Shown here: positions 37,092 through 44,415 of the stretch, piece by piece | Layout of the letters: every line of letters starts with the position of its first letter | Position numbering within the stretch: position 1 is the stretch's first letter | Source of the DNA: an uncultured Pelagibacteraceae bacterium | Lineage (GTDB): Bacteria; Pseudomonadota; Alphaproteobacteria; Pelagibacterales; Pelagibacteraceae | Reading direction: 5' to 3' | Assembly (NCBI GenBank): GCA_902578175.1 | Contig: CACHBY010000001.1 | Location: forward strand, 43,000-106,999 | Length of the DNA stretch: 64,000 nt | The notes under the pieces: generated by a model | The model's database searches: none | Seen by the model: the letters and a program-made list of their open reading frames with translations, nothing else | What the model was told of the DNA's origin: nothing | Translations under genes and position numbers: made by a program

Positions 37092-38018
37092 ATGTTCACA
37101 ATTTTTTTAGGACTAACTCCATTTATATTTATTACCTTTTTAGGGTTTGTATTCGGTAAGTTAAAAGTCTTAGACCTTAGTCATGCTAAAATTTTAAATC
37201 TTTTCTTGTTCTATATTGCAGTCCCAGCATTGATAATTAGGCTAATAGCACAAAATGAAATTGGACAAGTAGATTTTAAACAAATTTTCTCTTATTTAAT
37301 TATGCAATCGATATGTGGAATTTTCGCTTATTTAATTACTTCAAAATATTTTAAAAGATCAATCCCAGAGTCAATTATTTGGGCTTTAACAGTGGCTTTA
37401 TCAAACCATGTGACTTTGCTTTTGCCAATAACAGAAATTTATTTTCAACAAAATGTGATTACACAAGTTGCAAGTATAATATTAATGGATGGGATAATTT
37501 TATTATCTATAATTGCTTTTTTTCTCGAATTATCTACAAAAAAAAATGTAAATTTATTTAATTTTATTAAAAATTTATTTTTAAACCCATTTATTCTTTC
37601 AATAATTATAGGTCTATTATTTTTATTATTAAATTTTAATATTGATCAAACACCGATTGAATACACTTTGTCTAAACTTGCAGCATGTGTTTCACCAGTT
37701 GGATTGTTTGCAATTGGTATAATTCTTTCGTTTTATACTAAAAATGTAATTAATAAATTATCTGTTTCTATTTCAGTTTTAAAATTAGTTATTTCCCCAA
37801 TAATTTTATTGTTAATTGGATTAGCGATCTTTAATGCAGGATTGCCAGCTGAAATACCAGGTGCTTTCTTTGTGAGTGTTGCGCCTTGCGGTGTTACTTC
37901 TATAGTTTTATGTGCTGCCTATAATGTAAGTCCTGAAAATATAATTAAAGCAATTTTTGTTTCTACTATTGCTTCTATAGGGACTATATTTTTTGCAATT
38001 AAGTATTTAACTCTATAA
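37092..38018 (+). CDS. AEC (auxin efflux carrier) family transporter
   Basis: 308 residues with about ten membrane helices in two repeats; the crossover motif NHVTLLLPITE and the C-terminal PCGVTSIVLCAAYN are typical. Bacterial AEC proteins move carboxylates such as malate or malonate. Co-transcription with the dehalogenase-like and dioxygenase genes suggests transport of their substrate or product. The end overlaps the convergent hydrolase gene by 6 bases. Confidence 0.87.
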   Translation: MFTIFLGLTPFIFITFLGFVFGKLKVLDLSHAKILNLFLFYIAVPALIIRLIAQNEIGQVDFKQIFSYLIMQSICGIFAYLITSKYFKRSIPESIIWALTVALSNHVTLLLPITEIYFQQNVITQVASIILMDGIILLSIIAFFLELSTKKNVNLFNFIKNLFLNPFILSIIIGLLFLLLNFNIDQTPIEYTLSKLAACVSPVGLFAIGIILSFYTKNVINKLSVSISVLKLVISPIILLLIGLAIFNAGLPAEIPGAFFVSVAPCGVTSIVLCAAYNVSPENIIKAIFVSTIASIGTIFFAIKYLTL

Positions 38019-38996
38019 AAATTTATCTAGAGGACTAACTTCTCCAATTTTAAAAATAATAGCATCTTCTTTACTAAAACCATATTTTTTAGCACTATCT
38101 TTAAATCTAATTGGGGGTTCCATAATTGGCTCTAATGACAAAACAAATGTTCCCCAATGCATTCCTAATACTTTTTTACTTTTTAGGTCTTGTGCAACAT
38201 TCAGGGCTTCCTCTGGCGTAGTATGATATATAGTTTTATCAAACATTGGTTTGAAATTATAAGCCCCAATATTAATCATTGTCAGATCTATAGGACCATA
38301 TTTTTTACCCAGTTCTTTGTAGATTTCCCCATATCCAGTATCACATGCAAATAAAATTTTTTTATTTTTATGCTCTATTAAAAAATTACCCCACAAAGTT
38401 TTATTAGTGTCTGTTAAACTTCTTTTTGACCAATGAACTGCAGGAAGTAAAGAAATTTTCAAATCCTCATTTATAATTATTTGATCATACCAATCCATTT
38501 CATTTACATCTTTATATCCTTTAAAATATTTACCGAGGTTTAATGGCGTTAATACTTTTACCCCCTTAAAAGGAAAATTTCTAATTGTTGACATATCCTG
38601 ATGATCATAATGATTATGAGTAAGTAAAAATATATCTGTTTTAGGTATCTCATTTAATTTTATTGCGGGATTAGTAAATCTTTTTGGACCAAAGATTAGT
38701 GGTCCAGCGTTCTTAGAAAATACAGGATCTGTTATAATTGTAGTTTCACCTAATTTTATAAGGTATGTTGCGTGACCTATCCAAGCAATATAATCATTAT
38801 CTTTATATTTTTCTAAATCAGCTAATACTTTTTCTTTTTCAATCACATGTTCTTTTGGATAAGATAAATCAACTTTCTTTCTCAATTTACTGAAAGTTCT
38901 ATAAGAAAATTTTCCTGATCTGGATATTATTACTGGAGATCCTTTTGGATTCCTGAAAGTACCATCAGGTAAATGATGATAAGGTCTTTCTTTCAT
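38013..38996 (-). CDS. Metallo-beta-lactamase-fold hydrolase (NAPE-PLD/UlaG-like)
   Basis: 327 residues. Metal-binding THNHYDHQDM (HxHxDH), a distal LPAVHWSKRS, FACDTGYG and LGMHWGTF are in the order of the MBL-fold family that contains N-acyl-phosphatidylethanolamine phospholipase D. IGHATYLIKLGETTIITDPVFS is the characteristic start of the fold. No signal peptide. It follows the sugar-dehydrogenase-like gene by one base. Substrate unknown. Confidence 0.87.
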   Translation of the reverse strand: MKERPYHHLPDGTFRNPKGSPVIISRSGKFSYRTFSKLRKKVDLSYPKEHVIEKEKVLADLEKYKDNDYIAWIGHATYLIKLGETTIITDPVFSKNAGPLIFGPKRFTNPAIKLNEIPKTDIFLLTHNHYDHQDMSTIRNFPFKGVKVLTPLNLGKYFKGYKDVNEMDWYDQIIINEDLKISLLPAVHWSKRSLTDTNKTLWGNFLIEHKNKKILFACDTGYGEIYKELGKKYGPIDLTMINIGAYNFKPMFDKTIYHTTPEEALNVAQDLKSKKVLGMHWGTFVLSLEPIMEPPIRFKDSAKKYGFSKEDAIIFKIGEVSPLDKFL

Positions 38997-38997
38997 A

Positions 38998-40065
38998 TTA
39001 TTTTTTTTTCTCCATTAACCATAAACTGTTTCCCGCAAGAAAATATATTTTTCCATTAACTGGGTGAACTTGTATATCTCTTATTCTCCCAATTTTATCT
39101 TTGAAAATAATTGTTTCTTCAATCTTAGATGAATTTTTAAAGTTTAATTTTCTCATTGATTTATCTTTTAAAGAAGTAATTAACGCTTCGCCATTCCATT
39201 CACTAAATTCTTTCCCCTTATAAATAGTTATAGCACTTGCTGCTATTGAAGGTACCCAGTATTGGATTGCCTTGGTAAAACCCTGTTTCCATTTAGGTCC
39301 AATCTTTGAGCCTGAATAATTTGTTCCACCCCAACCTAAAATTTTCCAACCATAATTTTCTCCTTTTTTTACTTCACCAAACCAATCACCACCTTTTGCA
39401 CCATGGTTGCTTGCATAAATTTTTCCATCAAAAGAGGAATAGGTTAGGCCTTGAGGATTACGAACACCAATTTGATAAATTTCTGGTAACCAATTTGATT
39501 TACCTTCAAACTTCGGGTTATCTTTTGGAATACTACCATCTAAATAAATTCTGATAATACTTCCAGGATGACTTGTCGGATCTTGAGCAATCATACCACC
39601 ACCTCTTTCACCAGCAGAAGCAAAAAGATAATTGTCTTTTATAGCTAGTCTTGAACCGAAATGATAACCAGATTCTATTGGTGGTTCAGCTTGAAATATA
39701 TTTTTAAAATCTAAATTTTTTTTATTTAATTCAGCTTTTGCAATCGAGGTACTTGTTTTCCAATCCCCTCTATTTTCTGAATAAGAAATCCATAAGTTAT
39801 TATTTTGGTAAATAATATCTAATAAACCTCCCTGTCCGTGAACAAAATAATTTAAGTTATGTTCAACTTCATAAACTTCTTCAGAAATAATATTTACTAT
39901 TTTTATTTTTCCAGTTTTTTCAGTAATAATAAGCTCTTCATTATTTATAAAAGACGATCCCCATGGCTCGTTTAAATTTGCCAATTTTTTAAAAGTAAAA
40001 TTTTCAGAAAAACTTTTTGATGAAAATAAAAAAAAGAAAAATATAGAAAAAAAATATTTGATCAC
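38998..40065 (-). CDS. Secreted glucose/sorbosone-dehydrogenase-like beta-propeller
   Basis: 355 residues from GTG 40065, chosen because it follows the SDR stop and gives a direct signal peptide (VIKYFFSIFFFFLFSSKSFS); an upstream ATG at 40101 would overlap the SDR gene by 35 bases. The GSDH family pattern is clear: LNEPWGSSFINNEELIITEKTGKI, HGQGGLLDI, SYSENRG, GGGMIAQDPTSHPGSIIRI, IGVRNPQGLTY and NYGWKILGWGG. Such periplasmic propellers oxidise aldose sugars with PQQ; no PQQ genes are visible here. Confidence 0.85.
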   Translation of the reverse strand: MIKYFFSIFFFFLFSSKSFSENFTFKKLANLNEPWGSSFINNEELIITEKTGKIKIVNIISEEVYEVEHNLNYFVHGQGGLLDIIYQNNNLWISYSENRGDWKTSTSIAKAELNKKNLDFKNIFQAEPPIESGYHFGSRLAIKDNYLFASAGERGGGMIAQDPTSHPGSIIRIYLDGSIPKDNPKFEGKSNWLPEIYQIGVRNPQGLTYSSFDGKIYASNHGAKGGDWFGEVKKGENYGWKILGWGGTNYSGSKIGPKWKQGFTKAIQYWVPSIAASAITIYKGKEFSEWNGEALITSLKDKSMRKLNFKNSSKIEETIIFKDKIGRIRDIQVHPVNGKIYFLAGNSLWLMEKKK

Positions 40066-40066
40066 T

Positions 40067-40777
40067 TTATGAAAGTTTAGATCTACCACCATCAACAGCA
40101 ATTATTTGGCCTGTAACCCAAGAACTATCTTCTGTTAGTAAGAATTTAGCGAGTGCAGCAGAGTCTTTACCTTCTCCTAATCTTTTAAGAGGATGTGCTT
40201 TTGCAATACCTTCAGCTATAGCAGTATTTTTTAACATTGGTTCTGCTATTTTAGATTTTGTTAAACTTGGTGCCACACAATTTACTCTTATGTTTGGAGC
40301 AAATTCTGCTGCAAGAGAAACCGTTAGTCCTTCAACAGCTGCTTTTGCAGATGCTATAATTGCATGATTGGTAAAACCTCTTTGAGCAGCAACGGTTGAA
40401 AACAATACTATCGAACCTTTATTTTTTTTTAAACTTTCTTGAAATCCTTTAATAGCTTCTACAGCAGAATAAAGATTAAGTTTCATGCATTTTTGAAAGT
40501 CTTGTTCATTTACCATTCTTAATGGTTTTAAATCGATTGAACCCACGCAATAAGCTAGGCCATTAATTTCAGAAATATCCGATTTAACTTTTTCAATAAA
40601 CCCTTCCTCTAAAACATCTGCAACAGTATGTGAGCATCCAAGTTTTTCTGAGATAGAATTAAGTTCACTTTCATTTCTTGCAACTAAATGAATATCGTTT
40701 CCGGAGTTTTTTAATTGTTCCGCTAAACTTGATCCAATAGAACCTGTCGCACCAAAAATTACATATTTTTCTGACAT
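40067..40777 (-). CDS. Short-chain dehydrogenase-like protein lacking the catalytic Tyr
   Basis: 236 residues with the SDR nucleotide fold: FGATGSIGSS (8-17), Asn101, Ser127, Lys145 and GQIIAVDGG at the end. The Tyr of the YxxxK motif is replaced by Ile141 (HAIIASAKAAVEGL). I recall related SDR proteins with the same HaxIxxAKxA pattern, so it may be a real subfamily, with a different mechanism or a binding role. It is co-directional with the two genes after it and divergent from the photolyase with only 27 bases between starts. Confidence 0.85.
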   Translation of the reverse strand: MSEKYVIFGATGSIGSSLAEQLKNSGNDIHLVARNESELNSISEKLGCSHTVADVLEEGFIEKVKSDISEINGLAYCVGSIDLKPLRMVNEQDFQKCMKLNLYSAVEAIKGFQESLKKNKGSIVLFSTVAAQRGFTNHAIIASAKAAVEGLTVSLAAEFAPNIRVNCVAPSLTKSKIAEPMLKNTAIAEGIAKAHPLKRLGEGKDSAALAKFLLTEDSSWVTGQIIAVDGGRSKLS

Positions 40778-40804
40778 AAAAAATTTTATTAGTTATATTT
40801 AACT

Positions 40805-42295
40805 ATGAAGTTATTTTTTATACTTGGTAATCAATTATTTCCAACAAAATACCTAGACCGCTTCAAAAAAGACCACCTATTTTTTATGGCTGAAGATAAG
40901 GGTTTATGTACATATGAAAAGCATCATAAACAAAAAATTTTATTATTTTTATCTTCAATGCGTTCTTATGCTGATGGGCTAAGAAAAAACAAATTTAAAT
41001 TAGATTATTTTAAAATTGAAGATAAAGAATTTAGTGATGATTATTTGAAAAAATTGAAAAAAATTATCACTAAGAAAAAAATAAAAGAAATTTCTAGTTT
41101 TGAAATAGAGGATAAATTTTTTGAGAAAAAAATCTCAAAATTTTTTAAAAAAGAAAAAATAAAATGGAATATTATTCAAACTCCCATGTTTTTAAATTCA
41201 AGAGCTGAATTTAAAAATTATTTATCAAAATCAAACAAACCCTTTATGGCAACTTTCTATAAAGATGTTAGAAAAAAATCAGGAATATTGATGGGTTCAG
41301 ATGGTAATCCAATCGGTGGCAAATGGAGCTTTGATGAAGATAATAGAAATAAATTACCTAAAACTATTTCAATTCCTAAATTTCCAAAAATAAATGAAAC
41401 CATTCACACAAAAAAATTAAAGCCTATTATTGAAAAGGAATTTAAAAATCACCCAGGAAGTATAAATAATTTTTGGTTTGCAACAGAATATGAAGATGTA
41501 GTTAAACTTTTAAATTTTTTTATAAAAGAAAAATCAAACTTATTTGGTGATTATGAGGATGCAGTTGATCAAAAAGATAATATTTTATTCCATAGCGCAT
41601 TAAGTCCTTATTTAAATCTAGGTTTAATTACTCCTGAATTTGTTATCCAAAAAATTTTAGATTTTCACAAAACAAACAAAATTAGAATGAATTCTTTAGA
41701 GGGTTACATACGTCAGGTGATTGGTTGGCGTGAATTTATGCGTGGAATTTATCAGTCCTATTCTCAAGAAATGGAAACTGGAAATTTTTTTAAACAAAAT
41801 AGAAAAATGAAAAGTTCTTGGTACGATGGGAGCACTGGTCTTCCACCTTTGGATTATGCAATCAAAAATGCAGTTAATAACGGGTGGTCACATCACATAG
41901 AAAGATTAATGATCTTGTCAAACATAATGAACCTTTGTGAGATAAAGCCCACAATTGTTTACAAGTGGTTTATGGAAATGTTTGTCGATTCATCAGATTG
42001 GGTTATGGTTCCGAATGTTTATGGAATGGGATTGTTTAGTGATGGAGGAATTTTTGCAACCAAACCTTATATTTGTGGATCTAGTTATTTTATGAAAATG
42101 ATGGATTTTAAAAAAGGTGATTGGTGCAATATTATGGACGGTCTTTATTGGAGATTTATTGATAGAAATAGAAAATTTTTTTTAAAAAATCCAAGACTAT
42201 CAATGATGGTTAGAATTTTTGATAAAATGAAAGATGAGAGAAAAAAACTGATTTTATCAGAGGCTGATAAATTTATTAAAGAAAACACAATTTGA
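40805..42295 (+). CDS. Bacterial (6-4)-type photolyase/cryptochrome (FeS-BCP family), cluster ligands missing
   Basis: 496 residues of the photolyase-related family (PhrB/CryB). Antenna domain at the N-terminus (LFFILGNQLFP); FAD region with LSPYLNLGLITPEFV, GWREFMRG, HHIERLMILSN and PNVYGMGLFSDGGIFATKPY. In PhrB four Cys hold a [4Fe-4S] cluster; here the first Cys site reads TGLPPLD, the YCxxC segment is deleted between KMMDF and KKGDWC, and only Cys441 remains. It overlaps DUF2256 by one base, a usual partner. Repair of (6-4) lesions is inferred. Confidence 0.9.
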   Translation: MKLFFILGNQLFPTKYLDRFKKDHLFFMAEDKGLCTYEKHHKQKILLFLSSMRSYADGLRKNKFKLDYFKIEDKEFSDDYLKKLKKIITKKKIKEISSFEIEDKFFEKKISKFFKKEKIKWNIIQTPMFLNSRAEFKNYLSKSNKPFMATFYKDVRKKSGILMGSDGNPIGGKWSFDEDNRNKLPKTISIPKFPKINETIHTKKLKPIIEKEFKNHPGSINNFWFATEYEDVVKLLNFFIKEKSNLFGDYEDAVDQKDNILFHSALSPYLNLGLITPEFVIQKILDFHKTNKIRMNSLEGYIRQVIGWREFMRGIYQSYSQEMETGNFFKQNRKMKSSWYDGSTGLPPLDYAIKNAVNNGWSHHIERLMILSNIMNLCEIKPTIVYKWFMEMFVDSSDWVMVPNVYGMGLFSDGGIFATKPYICGSSYFMKMMDFKKGDWCNIMDGLYWRFIDRNRKFFLKNPRLSMMVRIFDKMKDERKKLILSEADKFIKENTI

Positions 42296-42423
42296 TGAAA
42301 AAAGAAAATCTACCTAAAAAAATTTGCCCAGTATGTAAAAGAGAATTTGCATGGAGGAAAAAATGGAAAATAAATTGGGAAAAAGTAAAATATTGTTCAA
42401 AGAAGTGCTCAGGATTAAGATAG
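42295..42423 (+). CDS. DUF2256 zinc-ribbon-like mini-protein
   Basis: 42 residues, overlapping the photolyase stop by one base (TGATG). Sequence features: LPKKICPVCKREFAWRKKW and a second pair YCSKKCSG, giving four Cys for a zinc site. DUF2256 commonly lies next to photolyase-related genes; function unknown. Too short for automatic gene calls at a 60-residue cut-off. Confidence 0.88.
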   Translation: MKKENLPKKICPVCKREFAWRKKWKINWEKVKYCSKKCSGLR

Positions 42424-42427
42424 AAAT

Positions 42428-43282
42428 ATGAAATATAACATCTCAATAATATCTCCAAAAACTTGGATACATCATTCAGCTGTAAATGAAGTTGTTTTAT
42501 ATTTTTACTTCATGATCAAAAAAAAATATGATGTTAAAATAAGTTTTAACAATATAGACTTTGACAGAATAAATATTTTCTTTTTTGCATGGAATTTACC
42601 TAAAGATGCAATTGTTCCTGAAAATTCAATTATATTTCAATCGGAAGATTTAGATAAATCTACTGGCTGGATGCTGGAGGGTGAAAGAGGTTCAAGATAT
42701 ATTGAATTACTGAATAAGTATAAAGTTATCGACTATGCTGAGTTTAATTTGCAAAGCGATATCATAAAGCATCAAAATAAAAAATTTTTACCACTTTTAT
42801 ATTGTGATGAATTAAAATTTATTTTTAAAAGAGAAAAAAAAGATTACTTTTTATTTTATGGTATTTTAACAGAGCATAGAAAAAATTTTTTAAATAAATT
42901 TACTAAATATAATATTAAAATATTAGATGGTAGTGAATGTTGGAATTATGGTTTCAATCGTGATTTATTAATTGCCCAGTCGATAGCTACTCTTAATATC
43001 CACAAAACAGATAAAATCAGTAAATTTCAGTCAGTAAGATGTTTTTATTCTTTAATTAATAAAGTGCCTGTAATTACACAAAAATTTCAAATTAGTGATA
43101 GTCAAGATTTTTATAAAGAAAGTGTAAATATTTTAGATGATTTAACTCAAGATAGTATAAAAAAAATAATTGATCAGACCAATGATGAAAAAAAACAAAA
43201 AGAAAAATTTGAATTATTTGAAAGCTATGATTCAGAAAAAATTTTTTTTGAAATTTTAAATAGTTTAAACGATTTAAATTAA
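42428..43282 (+). CDS. Unknown protein, glycosyltransferase-like (GT-B) pattern
   Basis: 284 residues, soluble. MKYNISIISPKTWIHHSAVNEVVLYF, FYGILTEHRKNFLNKF (a domain-2 first strand), an S/T-rich LNIHKTD and QSVRCFYSLINKVPVITQKF (resembling the E-x-R acceptor segment, but with C/F) suggest a GT-B glycosyltransferase fold such as those with GT1/GT4-like C-terminal halves. Sequence is AT-biased and no catalytic Glu pair is certain. It starts 4 bases after DUF2256. Confidence 0.6.
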   Translation: MKYNISIISPKTWIHHSAVNEVVLYFYFMIKKKYDVKISFNNIDFDRINIFFFAWNLPKDAIVPENSIIFQSEDLDKSTGWMLEGERGSRYIELLNKYKVIDYAEFNLQSDIIKHQNKKFLPLLYCDELKFIFKREKKDYFLFYGILTEHRKNFLNKFTKYNIKILDGSECWNYGFNRDLLIAQSIATLNIHKTDKISKFQSVRCFYSLINKVPVITQKFQISDSQDFYKESVNILDDLTQDSIKKIIDQTNDEKKQKEKFELFESYDSEKIFFEILNSLNDLN

Positions 43283-43293
43283 AGTTTAGTTTT

Positions 43294-44013
43294 GTGAATA
43301 TAATAATATTACAGCATATAAAAATAGAGGACCCAGGTTATATTAAAGATTTAATGTTAGCTGATGGAATTAATTTAACTACTATACAGTTAGATAAAGG
43401 TGAAAAAATACCACAAAATTTAAATTATTTTGATGGAATGTTTTGTATGGGAGGACCGATGGATACCTATATGGAAAAGGAGTATCCATGGCTAATTGAA
43501 GAAAAGAAAAATATCAAAAAGTTTGTTGTAGATTTAAAAAAACCTTATTTAGGTTTTTGTTTAGGTTGTCAGCTTTTAGGAGAAGTAGTTGGTGGAAAAG
43601 TGGTTAAATCTAAATCAGCAGAAATTGGGATTATGGATATCAATTTTTCTAAAAAAAAAGAAAACGATAATTTGTTTTCACAGTTTCCTGATAAAATAAA
43701 AAGCTTACAATGGCATTCTTATGAGGTTCAGGGAATTGAAAACAATAATGATATAACTTTACTGGCTTCCTCACCGATTACTAAATATCAAATTTTTAAA
43801 TATAAAAACCACGCTTATGGAATTCAATTTCACATAGAAATAAAAGATACTACAGTAAATGAATGGGGATGTGTTCCTGAATATAAGAATGCTTTGGAAG
43901 ATCAGCTAGGTAATGGTGCATTAGAAAAGTTTGATCAATCAGCAAAAGATAATATGAAAGACATGAATAATTATTCTACAATTCTTTATAATAATTTTAA
44001 AAAACTTCTATGA
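43294..44013 (+). CDS. Class I glutamine amidotransferase-like protein
   Basis: 239 residues from a GTG start. Catalytic Cys in LGFCLGCQLLGE, and the His-x-Glu pair in GIQFHIEIKD, with MGGPMDTYMEKEYPWL typical of the stand-alone GMP-synthase-like (GATase1) group. Such proteins include gamma-glutamyl hydrolases and unknowns; the partner or acceptor is not evident. It overlaps the next small gene by 4 bases. Confidence 0.85.
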   Translation: MNIIILQHIKIEDPGYIKDLMLADGINLTTIQLDKGEKIPQNLNYFDGMFCMGGPMDTYMEKEYPWLIEEKKNIKKFVVDLKKPYLGFCLGCQLLGEVVGGKVVKSKSAEIGIMDINFSKKKENDNLFSQFPDKIKSLQWHSYEVQGIENNNDITLLASSPITKYQIFKYKNHAYGIQFHIEIKDTTVNEWGCVPEYKNALEDQLGNGALEKFDQSAKDNMKDMNNYSTILYNNFKKLL

Positions 44014-44201
44014 TTTGCATAAAGGCTGAAATACCCAAAGAGTTAAATGATATAGATGATGAACTAAAAGCAATCTATCACAGCAAAGATACAGTTTGTT
44101 TTTACATATTTAAATCAAGAGATCTAAGAAATGAATTTGTAGAAAAAACAAAGGGTATGAATAAAAGTGAGCGTGAAGAAATACATAAAAATTATGAATA
44201 A
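44010..44201 (+). CDS. Small hypothetical protein
   Basis: 63 residues, acidic/basic, no recognised domain: starts MICIKAEIPKELNDIDDELKAIY and ends in a charged helix. Its ATG overlaps the upstream stop by 4 bases and its stop overlaps the next gene by 8 bases, so it sits in a tight translational chain, which supports it being real. Confidence 0.6.
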   Translation: MICIKAEIPKELNDIDDELKAIYHSKDTVCFYIFKSRDLRNEFVEKTKGMNKSEREEIHKNYE

Positions 44202-44415
44202 TAAAATTTTTGAATGGGCAGGGGTTATAACTGCAATATTATATTCTTTGTTTGTGGCTTTAAATATAGGAATAGAATTTTTTGGTTTTTGTTTGTTGTT
44301 ATTGTCAGCAATTTTAATCGGAATTTGGGCTTATAGAGGTGGCCATAAAGGAATTTTATTTTTGCAATTTTTTTATGCAACCGCTGGAATTATTGGGATG
44401 GTTCGTTGGTTTTAA
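44194..44415 (+). CDS. Small multi-helix membrane protein
   Basis: 73 residues from ATG 44194 (a GTG at 44167 would add nine residues inside the upstream gene). Three hydrophobic helices with a GGHKGILFLQFFYATAGIIGMVRWF end, similar in style to one half of small membrane transporters of the PnuC/SWEET-like size class; not assignable. Its end overlaps convergent photolyase-family gene by 4 bases. Confidence 0.65.
   Translation: MNNKIFEWAGVITAILYSLFVALNIGIEFFGFCLLLLSAILIGIWAYRGGHKGILFLQFFYATAGIIGMVRWF

Noticed and set aside
40066..40101. ATG start for the sugar-dehydrogenase-like gene
   Set aside because: It would overlap the SDR gene by 35 bases; GTG 40065 gives a normal signal peptide. Not excluded with certainty.
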